Part shown: positions 27,929 to 37,900 of the stretch, in pieces | Layout of the letters: each line of letters starts with the position of its first letter | Numbering within the stretch: position 1 is the first letter of the stretch | Assembly (NCBI GenBank): GCA_023437755.1 | Contig: JAEZFJ010000097.1 | Coordinates: forward strand, 1-63,041 | Origin: Pseudomonadota bacterium | GTDB lineage: Bacteria; Pseudomonadota; Alphaproteobacteria; Rhizobiales; Devosiaceae | Reading direction: 5' to 3' | DNA length: 63,041 nucleotides | Position numbers and translations under genes: made by a program | The notes under the pieces: generated by a model | Seen by the model: only the letters and a program-made list of their open reading frames with translations | Databases searched by the model: none | Told to the model about the DNA's origin: nothing

Positions 27929-28206
27929 ATGCAATACTCGATGGGTCGATCTGGTTCGCACAGGCCTGTTTTGCGATCGCGACGGCGTTCGCGGCCATGC
28001 GCGTGATCCGCGGCCCGGGTGCACAGGATCGCGTCCTCGCGTTCGATGCGATGTATATCAACGGAATGTTGAGCTTGCTGATGCTCGGCATGCGCTCGAG
28101 CTCTACGGCCTATTTCGATATGGCCCTTCTGATCGCGCTGTTCGGTTTCGTTGGTACGATCGCATTGGCGAAGTTCCTGCTGCGCGGCGAGGTGATCGAG
28201 CCATGA
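27925..28206 (+). CDS. mrpF: Mrp antiporter subunit F
   Basis: A 93-residue three-helix subunit has RVIRGPGAQDRVLAFD, conserved in MnhF. It overlaps mrpE by ATGA and mrpG by ATGA. It is required for assembly of the antiporter in characterised systems. Confidence 0.92.
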   Translation: MNAILDGSIWFAQACFAIATAFAAMRVIRGPGAQDRVLAFDAMYINGMLSLLMLGMRSSSTAYFDMALLIALFGFVGTIALAKFLLRGEVIEP

Positions 28207-28589
28207 CCGCCTTCGAGTTCCCGGCATGGGCGGTGCTTCCGGCCTCCTTGCTGCTGATCATCGGTGGGTTGCTGACGGTGATCGGCGCAATCGGTCTGCT
28301 GCGGCTACCGGCATTCTTCATGCGTATGCATGCGCCCTCGATGGGAAACACGCTCGGTGCCGGATGCGTGCTCATCGCCTCGATGATCTTGTCGTCTGCG
28401 CTCGTGGGTCATCCCGTCGCGCACGAGATCTTGATCACGGTCTTCATCGTCGTGACGTCTCCCGTCACCGCGATGCTCGTGATGCGAGCCGCGATTTATC
28501 GCACGCGAGTGAATGAAGAGCGTCGGCGCAGGCAGGAACAGCTCACGCCTCGCGACGATGCAGCCGCGAGCGACACGTCGGCGAGCTGA
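28203..28589 (+). CDS. mrpG: Mrp antiporter subunit G
   Basis: The 128-residue protein has three helices and the MnhG motif IGLLRLPAFFMRMHAPSMGNTLG. The C-terminal 30 residues are charged and polar. It is the last gene of the operon; the following DUF3667 gene is convergent, 22 nt away. Confidence 0.92.
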   Translation: MTAFEFPAWAVLPASLLLIIGGLLTVIGAIGLLRLPAFFMRMHAPSMGNTLGAGCVLIASMILSSALVGHPVAHEILITVFIVVTSPVTAMLVMRAAIYRTRVNEERRRRQEQLTPRDDAAASDTSAS

Positions 28590-28611
28590 CGACAATCTGA
28601 GCTGATTGCAG

Positions 28612-29745
28612 TCAGGTCAAGAGGCCCGCGAGGATCAGCAGGGTCACGAAGAGCGAGACGATCACAACGATAAAGATGCACAGCAAGAAGAGGCGCAGGA
28701 ACGCCCCGGCTCGCGATAAGCCGTACGTCCCGCGCAGTTGCTTATAAATGTGTATCGGCGGGATGAAGATGAGCGCGGGCGCCCAGATCGCGGTTGGTAC
28801 GCCGAACGATGACGCCAATGACACGAGCAGCATCAACAGCATCATGAAGCTGATGGAGTAGGTCGTGAAGATGGCGTGATCGTAGACATGAATGTCGCGA
28901 CGCCAGAAGAACATCAGCCACAAGAACGGAACGCTGAGCGGGATCAATGCCCACGAGAACTTGTACGCGTTCGTCTTGAGCTTGTAGAGCAGCAGCTCCG
29001 GATTGTCCTTGACGTGTTGAATGGCGCTGAAGAGCCGGCTGCCAGGTTTGGGCCACGTCGTGTTGGCGTTGGCCTCGGTGCCTTCGGCCCGTGCATCTTG
29101 CTCCTGATCGATCTCCGCAATGCGCGCGAAGTCGCCTTTCGCAAGGGCTTCCATCACGTCCCTTGCAGACTCGAGATCCGCAAGCTCGGTCTTGAGCTTA
29201 GGGATGGAGTCGGCAGGGGTATTCGGATCGTTCAATTGCGCCTGCACGCGCTCGATGCTCTCGTTGGTTCGTTCGAGCGCCGACTGGTTTCCTTCTTGCC
29301 ATTCGGAGCGCACGTTCAAAGGATCGTCGGGAACATCGACATTCAGGGCGCCCGTCAGGGAGAACACGGCGAACATCAAGAAGACCGTGAAGAGGAACAG
29401 GGCCATCGGCGAGACGAACTTCGCACGCTCGCCATTGATGTAGCGACGAGTGAGCCTGCCCGGATGGAAGAATAACTCCGGCAAGGTGCGCCAGATCTTG
29501 CCCTCGAAATGAAAGACGCCGTGCAGGATCTCGTGACCGAGCGATGCGAGGCTGCGATGCAAGTGCGCGGCTTGACCGCAATTCGCGCAATAGGCGCCGG
29601 TCAGCGCAGCGCCACAATTCGGACATGCGGCGTGCTTCTGCTCGCGAGCTTCTGCATCCGTCGGCGCACCTGTAGCGGGCTCCACCGCGCGCCCGACGAG
29701 CGCACCCGTCAACACATCACCGGCTGCTTCGGTTTCTCCACTCAT
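28612..29745 (-). CDS. DUF3667 membrane protein with zinc ribbon
   Basis: A 377-residue protein has an N-terminal zinc ribbon with CPNC and CANC pairs (about residues 38-58), followed by the DUF3667 region (GKIWRTLPELFFHPGRLTRRYINGERAKFVSPM) and a first membrane helix. A soluble, possibly coiled-coil segment (about 145-230) precedes four C-terminal helices. The function is unknown; family members are predicted inner membrane proteins. A long inverted repeat lies upstream. Confidence 0.85.
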   Translation of the reverse strand: MSGETEAAGDVLTGALVGRAVEPATGAPTDAEAREQKHAACPNCGAALTGAYCANCGQAAHLHRSLASLGHEILHGVFHFEGKIWRTLPELFFHPGRLTRRYINGERAKFVSPMALFLFTVFLMFAVFSLTGALNVDVPDDPLNVRSEWQEGNQSALERTNESIERVQAQLNDPNTPADSIPKLKTELADLESARDVMEALAKGDFARIAEIDQEQDARAEGTEANANTTWPKPGSRLFSAIQHVKDNPELLLYKLKTNAYKFSWALIPLSVPFLWLMFFWRRDIHVYDHAIFTTYSISFMMLLMLLVSLASSFGVPTAIWAPALIFIPPIHIYKQLRGTYGLSRAGAFLRLFLLCIFIVVIVSLFVTLLILAGLLT

Positions 29746-29809
29746 GGATGCAGCATAGCACTGCCGCAGAGCGCTCTCCGAGGCAGGTCAGTGCCATCTG
29801 AACGAAGGC

Positions 29810-29925
29810 GGGGACTGCCACCCGGACTTGTTTCAGGACCGGTCGTGAATACATCCCTTGTAGACCTGCTACGAAAACGATCCCTGTTTTCGAAGCTCCT
29901 GAAACAAGTCCGGGTGACAGTCCCC
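29810..29925. repeat. Inverted-repeat element with 29-bp arms
   Basis: The arms 29810-29838 and 29897-29925 are reverse complements with one mismatch. Inside, CGAAAAC (29872-29878) pairs with GTTTTCG (29886-29892). The outer ends read GGGGACTG and CAGTCCCC. Nothing is encoded. The design resembles large REP-like palindromes dispersed in gammaproteobacterial genomes. The flanks of the 29746-29996 gap hold no gene. Confidence 0.75.
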
Positions 29926-29996
29926 TTGGCGCTTGACGCAGCCGTTGTGGCGCCACTAACGACGCGTATTCCGATCTCTCGCCTTCCGCGATGGAA

Positions 29997-30419
29997 TCAA
30001 AGCGGCTGATTGAATGCCCACAGCACGCCGAACGGGTCGCGCACCTGTCCGTAACGAGCGCCCCAGAACATTTCTTGCAGTGGCAAGACGACTTCGCAAC
30101 CTGCGGCGACCGCGCGTTCCCACCACACGTCAATGTTCCCGACCTGCAGGTTCAAGTTGAATGCTTGAGGGGTTTGGAGCGGGTGACCGTAGTCCGGATA
30201 TGGATCGCAGAGCATGAGAGAGCCATCGTTGACGTAGAGGTGGATATGCATCGTGCGCCCTTGCTCGTCGACGGGTACGCGATAAACCTCCGTGCCGCCG
30301 AACGCCCGCTGATAGAACGCGGACGCCTCCGATGCGTTGCTGACTTGCAGATACGGTACGACGCCTCCGCGCACTTCAGGCATCGCAGGGGTGGCAGGTC
30401 GGTCGGTTGCCGCTTTCAT
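29997..30419 (-). CDS. VOC-superfamily (PhnB-like glyoxalase) protein
   Basis: The 140-residue protein has PYLQVSNASEASAFYQRAFGG, the typical opening of PhnB/VOC proteins, and a closing QEMFWGARYGQVRDPFGVLWAFN. These small metal-binding folds include isomerases, dioxygenases and resistance proteins; no substrate can be assigned. GGAG lies nine bases before the ATG at 30419. Confidence 0.85.
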   Translation of the reverse strand: MKAATDRPATPAMPEVRGGVVPYLQVSNASEASAFYQRAFGGTEVYRVPVDEQGRTMHIHLYVNDGSLMLCDPYPDYGHPLQTPQAFNLNLQVGNIDVWWERAVAAGCEVVLPLQEMFWGARYGQVRDPFGVLWAFNQPL

Positions 30420-30542
30420 AGTATCTATCTCCGGTGTGGTCGCTACGGCTCAAGGACGACCGCGCGCGGGACGATCCGACATCCACTCGATGAAAATGCG
30501 GTATATGCTCGCAGGCGAGACAGACCTCGAGGAGAAGACTAG

Positions 30543-31121
30543 ATGACGGCGCTCGTCGTTGGCTTACTCGTATTTCTCGGCGTCCATTCGCTCTCGATCG
30601 TCTCGCCGGGCGGCCGCGACAGGCTCGCTGCGCGAGTGGGCGAGCGGGGCTGGAAGGGTTTGTACTCCGTCGCTTCGATCGTCGGGTTCGTGCTGCTCAT
30701 CTGGGGTTACGGCCAAGCGCGGGCCCATCCCGTCGTTCTTTATATGCCCCCGCCCGAGCTGCGTTGGGTCACGGCAGTGCTCATGCTGCCCGTCTTTCCC
30801 TTGCTGCTCGCCCCCTATTTTCCAGGCCGCATTCGTCAGGCGCTCAAGCATCCCATGCTCGTCGCGGTCAAGCTCTGGGCGCTCGCCCATCTGCTGTCCA
30901 ACGGGATGCTGGCCGATGTGGTCTTGTTCGGAGCATTCCTTGCTTGGGCGGTTGCAGATCGCATCTCATTCAAGCGGCGGGTGCAACGGCCCCTCAAGAC
31001 GCTCCCGCAGTCGAGAATGAACGATGCGATCGCAATCGTGCTCGGTCTCGTGCTCTATTTCGGGTTCCTGCATTACCTGCATCTGCGGTGGATCGGCGTA
31101 TCGCCGTTGCCAGTGGGGTAA
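30543..31121 (+). CDS. nnrU: NnrU-family membrane protein
   Basis: The 192-residue integral membrane protein has about six helices and matches NnrU: LGVHSLSIVSPGGRDRLAARVG, YGQARAHPVVLY and HPMLVAVKLWALAHLLSNG are conserved. In denitrifiers nnrU sits in the NnrR regulon and affects nitrite and nitric oxide reductase function; related proteins occur in carotenoid and haem contexts. Its presence fits with the nor operon 25 kb upstream, though they are not clustered. GAGGAGA precedes ATG 30543. Confidence 0.88.
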   Translation: MTALVVGLLVFLGVHSLSIVSPGGRDRLAARVGERGWKGLYSVASIVGFVLLIWGYGQARAHPVVLYMPPPELRWVTAVLMLPVFPLLLAPYFPGRIRQALKHPMLVAVKLWALAHLLSNGMLADVVLFGAFLAWAVADRISFKRRVQRPLKTLPQSRMNDAIAIVLGLVLYFGFLHYLHLRWIGVSPLPVG

Positions 31122-31143
31122 GAGCGTTCGGTAAGGAGCGGTC

Positions 31144-31743
31144 ATGCGTGTTCTGTTGCGCTGCGCGTCTTTGCTTGCGATCGTTTGCGCTGCCCATCTC
31201 GCGCAGAGCGCGGACGATGGGTCCGAAGTCTCTCGCGGAGCCGAGCCGATCGATGCGATCTGGAAGGTGCGCGGCATCACGTTCCGCTACGACAGTCCGA
31301 GCACCTTCTATTATTGCGACACGCTGCAACGGCGAGTCGCGGACATCATGCTCGCGGTGGGTGCGAGCGAGCAGATGGATGTCAAAGCCAAGTGCTCAGT
31401 GGGTCCGTTGATCAACAGCACCACGATTCGGATCGTGGTCGGTATTCCGATCGAGGCGACGCGGGAGAACCTCATTGCAGAGACCACTTTCGATAGCCGA
31501 ACGATGCTCATCGCGGAGGCTCGCAACTGGACGCTCGCGACGCCCGAAACGGTGCACCGTTTTCGGGCCGTCCCTACCGATGTCTCCTTCAATACGTTCG
31601 CAGCGAGCGATTGCGACCTGCTCGAAGCCATCAGCACGCAAGTGTTTCCTCAGCTCGGGATCGAGACCAAGCAGGCATTGAACTGCGGTGGCGCCCAGCC
31701 TCTCATCAATCTCACCGTCAGAGCGCTCAAGCCTGTGCAGTAG
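31144..31743 (+). CDS. Exported protein of unknown function
   Basis: A 199-residue protein has a signal peptide (residues 1-22, ending AQSA). Four cysteines occur in the mature protein (in YYCDTL, KCSVG, DCDLL and NCGGA), so disulphides are likely. There is no recognised domain. It starts 22 nt after nnrU on the same strand and is probably co-transcribed with it. GGAG lies before ATG 31144. Confidence 0.65.
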   Translation: MRVLLRCASLLAIVCAAHLAQSADDGSEVSRGAEPIDAIWKVRGITFRYDSPSTFYYCDTLQRRVADIMLAVGASEQMDVKAKCSVGPLINSTTIRIVVGIPIEATRENLIAETTFDSRTMLIAEARNWTLATPETVHRFRAVPTDVSFNTFAASDCDLLEAISTQVFPQLGIETKQALNCGGAQPLINLTVRALKPVQ

Positions 31744-31900
31744 CGCACGTTGCGAGAGTTTACTCGCCGCCCGCATAACAAAGATGCATGTCGTCATGAT
31801 GACGCTGTCTTGCTAAGGACCCGTCGCAGGGTGGCGACCCTGCCTCGTTGTCTTTGCATCAGCGGCATTCCTGACGACCGGTCATGAATGTCATGCGCTC

Positions 31901-31936
31901 GGACCGATTGGTCGGTCCTGTGTGCCTGTCTAGAGT
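31901..31936 (+). promoter_or_regulatory. Palindromic operator and promoter before the efflux outer-membrane gene
   Basis: The palindrome GGACCGATTGGTCGGTCC (31901-31918) overlaps a TTGGTC (31908-31913) that stands 17 nt before TAGAGT (31931-31936), a plausible -35/-10 pair. The same arrangement recurs before the adaptor gene at 33596-33631. This suggests a TetR- or MarR-type repressor site; no such regulator gene is in the window. Confidence 0.5.
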
Positions 31937-31966
31937 GCGCACCACTGGCACACCGAGACATTCAAT

Positions 31967-33403
31967 ATGCAACCCGTTCGCAAAGTGCGCTCCGCGCTCG
32001 TCATTGCTATTGCTGCGACGCTCTCAGCGTGTGCGGTTGGACCTGACTACCACCGGCCCGACATGTCTGCGCCAGATGCCTTCGTAGGTACCGAAGGGGC
32101 CCAGTTCAACGGGGCCGAAGTCGAGCGGGAGTTCTGGACGGCGTTCAATGACGTGCAGCTCAATCGCCTCATCGAGGAGGCACTGAGCGCCAACCACGAT
32201 GTGCGCATTGCGACCGCGCGTCTTCGCGAAGCTCGCGCTCTGCGCGGCGAAGCACGCTTCGATCTTGCGCCCACGATCACCGAGCAGGCATCGCACGTCG
32301 ATACGCGTGTGAGTGAGCGTCAGGCGCCGTTCACCGGCGTCGATCGCGATCAGGACTACTACGAGACGAGCTTCGATGCCTTCTGGGAGCTCGATTTCTT
32401 CGGTCGTGTGCGCCGCGGTGTCGAAGCTGCGAGCGCCGAGCTGCAAGCGGCGGAGGCGAACCTCTACAGCACGCAGGTCAGCGTGACCGCTGAGGTCGCT
32501 CGCAATTACTTCGAATTGCGCGGTGCGCAGACGCGCTTGGAAGTGGCGCGACGTAACGCGGCGAACCAGAGCGAGTCGCTGCGATTGACGACGACACGTC
32601 TCGAAGCAGGACGGGGCACGCAGCTCGATGTTTCGCGCGCTCAAGCGCAACTGTCGGCGACACTGGGATCGATCCCAGATCTCGAGGCCGAGGTGAATCA
32701 GGCGATGCTACGCCTCGCCGTGCTCGCCGGACGTGAGCCACAGGCGCTCACTGCTGACTTGAGCCAGCCGAAAGATCTGCCCGCCCTGCCGCGAACACAT
32801 AGCATCGGCACGCCCGAAGCATTGCTGCGGAGGCGTCCGGATGTCATTGCGGCTGAGCGCCAGCTTGCGGCATCGACCGCGCGCATCGGCATCGCAGTGG
32901 GCGATCTCTTCCCGCGAATCTCATTCGTGGGCAGTTGGGGTTTCGATGCGGTCGCAAGCGGCGATCTAGGCAATTCCAGCAGCGAAACCTATGCGTTCGG
33001 GCCCAGCATTCGATGGGCGGCGTTCGACCTTGGTCGCGTCCGCCAACGCATCAAGCAACGCGAAGCAGCGAACGATGCCGCCTTGGCGCGGTATGAGCAA
33101 ACGGTGCTTCGTGCGTTGGAGGAGACGGACGCCAGCCTCACCCATTACACGAAGTCGATCGTGAAGCAGGAGCACTTGCGCGCAAGCGCGGACGCCTCTC
33201 TCGAAGCCGCACGTATCGCTCGCGTTCGCTTCGAGAATGGTGCTGCGGATTTCTTGACAGTCCTGGATGCGGAGCGCAGTGCCTTGCAAGCGGAAGACGC
33301 GCTTGCACAAAGCGAGACCCAAACCGCCACCGCTCTGCTGTCGATGTACAAGGCGTTGGGCGGCGGGTTCAGGCCCGTCGCGCGGACGGCGTCCGCGAAG
33401 TGA
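31967..33403 (+). CDS. NodT-family outer membrane efflux lipoprotein
   Basis: The 478-residue TolC-like channel has a lipobox (LSAC, Cys22) followed by AVGPDYHRPDM, the standard opening of NodT/OprM proteins. The two OEP repeats are long alpha-helical hairpins with RPDVIAAERQLAASTARIG and GPSIRWAAFDLGRVRQR signatures. It exports drugs or toxic compounds together with the periplasmic adaptor (33680) and the RND pump (34904). The operator-like palindrome upstream is shared with the adaptor gene. Confidence 0.93.
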   Translation: MQPVRKVRSALVIAIAATLSACAVGPDYHRPDMSAPDAFVGTEGAQFNGAEVEREFWTAFNDVQLNRLIEEALSANHDVRIATARLREARALRGEARFDLAPTITEQASHVDTRVSERQAPFTGVDRDQDYYETSFDAFWELDFFGRVRRGVEAASAELQAAEANLYSTQVSVTAEVARNYFELRGAQTRLEVARRNAANQSESLRLTTTRLEAGRGTQLDVSRAQAQLSATLGSIPDLEAEVNQAMLRLAVLAGREPQALTADLSQPKDLPALPRTHSIGTPEALLRRRPDVIAAERQLAASTARIGIAVGDLFPRISFVGSWGFDAVASGDLGNSSSETYAFGPSIRWAAFDLGRVRQRIKQREAANDAALARYEQTVLRALEETDASLTHYTKSIVKQEHLRASADASLEAARIARVRFENGAADFLTVLDAERSALQAEDALAQSETQTATALLSMYKALGGGFRPVARTASAK

Positions 33404-33420
33404 AGTGACGAGGTGACAAA

Positions 33421-33560
33421 GTGACGGAGTGACGAAGTCAGAGCGAAACGCCTTTCCGTCAGAACGGAACGCTTCTCCGTCAGAGCTAAACGCCTCTCCC
33501 TTCAGGGAGAGGCCGCCAGCGGAGCGGCGGGTGAGGGTTCTGACTTCGTCACTCCGTCAC
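33421..33560. repeat. Inverted-repeat element with 21-bp arms and internal repeats
   Basis: The arms 33421-33441 and 33540-33560 are exact reverse complements. The core has repeated AACG-C-TCTCCGTCAGA-like units of about 27 bp and a hairpin CCTCTCCC / GGGAGAGG (33493-33512). No reading frame is credible. It separates the outer membrane and adaptor genes of the efflux system. Confidence 0.75.
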
Positions 33561-33595
33561 GTTTCTTTCCTCTCCGGCATGAATGACTTTCGCCG

Positions 33596-33631
33596 CGACC
33601 GATTGGTCGAGCGGGTGCGCACCGCTACCTT
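33596..33631 (+). promoter_or_regulatory. Palindromic operator and promoter before the efflux adaptor gene
   Basis: CGACCGATTGGTCG (33596-33609) contains TTGGTC (33603-33608) located 17 nt before TACCTT (33626-33631). The core, the spacing and the upstream GCATGAATG text match the site at 31901. The two transcription units probably answer to one repressor. Confidence 0.5.
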
Positions 33632-33679
33632 AGTCGCCAATCATCGCAACGATTGAAAGAACAACGGGAGTTTTTGTTT

Positions 33680-34810
33680 ATGGTTCGTCGTACACAGTTG
33701 GGATCTCTCGCGCTCCTGAGCGCAGTTGTCGTAACGGGCTCGGCGCTTGCGGCGTGGAAGCATTCCTCGCTCGAAGAGTCCGCCGCGGCTGCAGCAAGTC
33801 AGCCGGAGCCGGTCGAGTCGATCGCCGTCGCGGTTGCCAAGGAACGAGAACACTATCGCTCGACGACTTCGATTGGCACCGTCGTTGCGACGCGATCGAT
33901 CAGCGTCCGCAATGAGTTGCCTGGCACGGTGCGGCACGTCTCGCTCGAGCCGGGTCGAATCGTGGAGCCCGGGGAAGTGCTGGTCGCGCTGGACGTATCG
34001 GTCGAGCAGGCGGAGTTGAAGGCGCTCGAGGCGCAGTCGTTGCTTGCGCAAACGCAGTATGAGCGCATGCAGCGCATGAACGCGGAGCGCGCCGCGGCTG
34101 ATATGGAAGTCGACACCGCACGCGCTGAGCGCGACGTCGCGCTTGCGCAAATCGCGCGAACGAAGGCGATCATCGAGCGCAAGACGATTCGCGCGCCGTT
34201 CCGAGCACGCATCGGTCTTTCCGACGTCCATCCGGGTCAATATCTGAACGAAGGAACGTTGCTCACGACCCTGCAGGGCATCGATGATTCCACGTACATC
34301 GACTTCACCGTCGCGCAGCAGGTCGCGTCCTCGCTGCGGGCAGGCGATGAAGTGCAGGTCGTCACGAATCAATCGACGACCCCGATCGCGGCCAAGATCG
34401 TGGCGATCGATTCGCGAGTGGATCGCTCGACACGCAATGCCTCAGTGCGTGCCGAAGTCGCGCAGATCGACACATTGCCTGCTCCTGGCGCATCCGTTCG
34501 TGTGCAAGTACCGACCGAATCGCCGCGTCTAGCGCTCGCGATTCCTGCAAGCGCTTTGCGGAAGGGTCCGGCAGGCGACTTCGTATTCGTCGTCGAGACC
34601 GATGCCAACGGCGCATCGCGCGCGCGTCAACGCCAAGTCTCGGTCGAAGCAGCGCTCGGTGACGAAGTCGTCATCAGCGAAGGCCTCGCGCCGGGTGAAC
34701 GTGTCGCAGCATCGGGTTCATTCAAGCTCAGAGATGCAGCGCTTGTCGCGATCGCCGCACCGCAGGACGCGGTCGCCATGAATGCCACTCAAGAAGGGGA
34801 TAGGGGATAG
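33680..34810 (+). CDS. RND efflux periplasmic adaptor (MFP/HlyD family)
   Basis: The 376-residue adaptor has an N-terminal signal or anchor segment (about residues 8-25), paired lipoyl half-motifs (VRNELPGTVRHVSLEPGRIVEPGEVLVALD and IRAPFRARIGLSDVHPGQYL) around a helical hairpin, then beta-barrel and membrane-proximal domains. It links the RND pump to the outer membrane channel. GGGAG at 33666-33670 supports ATG 33680. The last codons (EGDRG and stop) are written by a GGGGATA heptamer array, so the native C terminus may have been changed by the repeat. Confidence 0.9.
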   Translation: MVRRTQLGSLALLSAVVVTGSALAAWKHSSLEESAAAAASQPEPVESIAVAVAKEREHYRSTTSIGTVVATRSISVRNELPGTVRHVSLEPGRIVEPGEVLVALDVSVEQAELKALEAQSLLAQTQYERMQRMNAERAAADMEVDTARAERDVALAQIARTKAIIERKTIRAPFRARIGLSDVHPGQYLNEGTLLTTLQGIDDSTYIDFTVAQQVASSLRAGDEVQVVTNQSTTPIAAKIVAIDSRVDRSTRNASVRAEVAQIDTLPAPGASVRVQVPTESPRLALAIPASALRKGPAGDFVFVVETDANGASRARQRQVSVEAALGDEVVISEGLAPGERVAASGSFKLRDAALVAIAAPQDAVAMNATQEGDRG

Positions 34811-34898
34811 GGATAGGGGATAGTCAGAAGGGTGCGCTGTGCGCGCCTCTGGCTAGAACCCAGTACCCAATACCCAGCACCCAGCAGCCCAGTAGCCC
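34796..34898. repeat. Two heptamer arrays between adaptor and RND pump genes
   Basis: 34796-34822 has GGGGATA units (one of 6 nt). 34855-34898 has AGAACCC, AGTACCC, AATACCC, AGCACCC, AGCAGCC and AGTAGCC units with 1-nt slips. The second array ends five bases before the pump's ATG, where a ribosome binding site would normally be. Confidence 0.7.
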
Positions 34899-34903
34899 AT
34901 CTT

Positions 34904-37900
34904 ATGCGCGCCTTCACAGACATCTTCATCAAACATCCGGTCCTCGCGATCGTCGTCAATCTCGTGATCGTACTGGTCGGCGTGCGAGCACTGTCCTCGT
35001 TGCCCGTGCAGCAATACCCGAGCCTGCAAAGCTCGTCGGTCGTCATCTCGACCGTCTACACCGGCGCAAGCGCCGAGACGGTGCGCGGATTTCTGACGAC
35101 GCCGATCGAACGCGCGGTTTCGGCGATCAGCGGTGTCGATCATATCGAATCGCAGAGCCGAGCCGGCCTCAGCACGATCACGATTCGCCTAAAGCTCAAT
35201 CACGACAGCACCGCTGCGCTCGCGGAGGTGACGGCACGCCTGCAGCAAGTTCGCTCCGAGCTGCCTTCGGAAGCCGAGCCGCCGGTCGTCGAGGTGCAGC
35301 GCGCAGATCGTCCGTACGCGACGTTCTACTTGGGATTCACGTCCACGGAGCGCACCGTGCCGGAGCTCACGGACTGGCTGTCTCGGACGCTGCAGCCGCA
35401 GCTGTCGACGTTGCAGGGCGTGCAGCGTGTGAGCTTCGAAGGCAGTCAGCCGCTCGCGATGCGCGTGTGGATCGATCCCGAGCAGCTTGCCGCACGCAAT
35501 CTCTCGCCCGGTGACGTGCATGCAGCGCTGCGCCGTAACAATTACCTCGCAGCAGTGGGTCAAACGAAGGGCAACCTCGTCCAAGTCAATCTCCTCGCCA
35601 ATACCGATCTGCGCGCCGTCGGAGAGTTCGAGAACCTGATCGTGGCCGATCGCGACGGCGCCATCGTGCGCTTGAGCGACGTCGCGAAAGTCGAGCTCGG
35701 CTCCGAAGAAGCTTCGATGGTCGCGAAGTACAACGACGAGCTGAGCGTCTATCTCGGCGTGTGGCCGTTGCCTGGCTCGAACGAGCTCGAAGTTGCGAAG
35801 CATCTCAAGGAGGAGATGCAGCGCATCGAGCCGACATTGCCGAGCGATGTGACCATGCGGCTGGTGTGGGACGGCACGATGTTCATGAGCGATGCGATCG
35901 AGGAGATCACGAAGACCCTCGGCGAAACCGTGCTCATCGTGGCGATCGTGGTGTTCCTCTTCATGGGCTCGGTGCGAACGGCGCTCGTGCCGCTCGTAGC
36001 CATGCCGGTCTCTCTCGTGGGCGCAGCAATCGTGATGCTGGCGTTCGGCTTCAGCTTGAACTTGCTGACCATCCTCGCGATCGTGCTTTCGGTCGGTCTG
36101 GTCGTCGACGATGCGATCGTGGTGGTCGAGAACGTCGAGCGCCATATTCGCGAGGGCAAGACACGCATCCAGGCGGCGCTCGTCGGTGCGCGCGAGCTGA
36201 AGGGTCCGATCATCGCGATGACCATTACGCTTGCGACGGTCTACACGCCGATCGCGTTCCAAGGCGGGCTCACGGGCTCGCTGTTCTTGGAGTTTGCCAT
36301 CACGTTGGCGGCAGCAGTCGTCGTGTCGGGTTTCGTGGCGTTGACGTTGTCCCCGCTCATGAGCTCGCGATTCGTGCATCCGCAGGGCAAAGAAGGACGA
36401 CTGACCGCGATCGTCAATCGCGGCTTCGACAAAGTCAGCAGCACCTATTCGCGATTGCTCGACGGTGCGCTCAACATGCGTTGGTCGATCGTTGCTGTCG
36501 CGGTGCTCGTCACCCTTGCTGCATGGCCGCTGTATCACTATTCGCGGCAGGAGCTCGCGCCGGTCGAAGATCAAAGTCACATCACGTTCGTCTATGAAGC
36601 CTCGCCTGACTCATCCTTGCCGGCTAGCCATCGCAATTCGCTGGAGGTGATCGAGAAGGTGGTCGCGTTCCCGGAAACGCGGTTCACCTGGTCGTTGATG
36701 GCGCCTTGGGGCGGTTTCGGCGGCCTCGTGGCGAAGAACTGGCAAGAGCGCGAGCGCTCGACGGCCGAGATGTATCCGGAAGTCTATGGTGCGGTGTCGC
36801 AAGTGCCGGGCTTACGTGTGCTGCCGGTGCTCGATAAACCGCTGCCCTCGCCAGGTCAGTTCGATGTCGAGCTCATTGTGCAGAACGACGGCTCGATCGA
36901 GCAGTTGCTCGAGACGACCCAGGCGGTGCTCGCCGCGGGCTGGCAGAGCGGCAAGTTCCTGTACGTCGACACGGACCTGAAGATCGACTTGCCGGAAGCG
37001 CGCGTCGTGCTCGATCGCGAGCGCATCGCGGACCTTGGTCTCGATCTCGCGACCGTCGCGCAGGAGCTTGGCACCTTACTCGGCGGCGCGTACGTCAATC
37101 GCTTCAACTATTTCGATCGCAGCTACAAGGTGATTCCGCAGATCGGCGAGGCCGATCGCGCGAGCCTCGAGCCGCTGCTCGATCTCAAGATCAAGACGCC
37201 GGACGGCAGCTTGGTCCCGGTGTCCACGTTCACGCGCATCGAGACGACCACGGCACCGCGCACGCTGAATCGCTTCCAACAACGCAACTCCGCTCGCATC
37301 TACGGGGGCGTGTTGCCGAATGTGACGAAGGAAGAAGGATTGCAGATTCTCGAACAGGCGGCGATGGCTGCCGGCGGGCCCGGTACCACGATCGATTTCG
37401 CGGGCGAGTCGCGGCAGATTCGCCAGGAAGGATCGGCTCTCACGACCACGCTCGGTTTTGCTGTGATCCTGATTTATTTGGTGCTTGCGGCGCAGTTCCA
37501 CAGCTTCCGCGATCCGTTGATCGTGTTGCTGGGTTCCGTGCCGCTCGCGATCTCTGGAGCGCTGGTCTTTACCTTCATCGACTGGACAACCATCAACATC
37601 TATTCACAAGTGGGGTTGATCACCCTGGTTGGACTGATTGCGAAAAACGGCATCCTGATCGTGGAATTTGCGAATACGCTTCAGGAGCAAGGAGTGGAGA
37701 AACTGGCTGCCCTGCGTGAAGCAGCGCGCACCCGACTGCGACCGGTGTTGATGACCTCAGCGGCGACGGTGTTCGGGCACTTCCCGCTCGTGCTGGTGGC
37801 GGGCCCGGGTGCCGAGGCTCGCAATAGCATCGGTATCGTGCTCGTGACCGGTATGTTGGTGGGAACGCTGTTCACGTTGTTCGTCGTACCCGTGTTCTAC

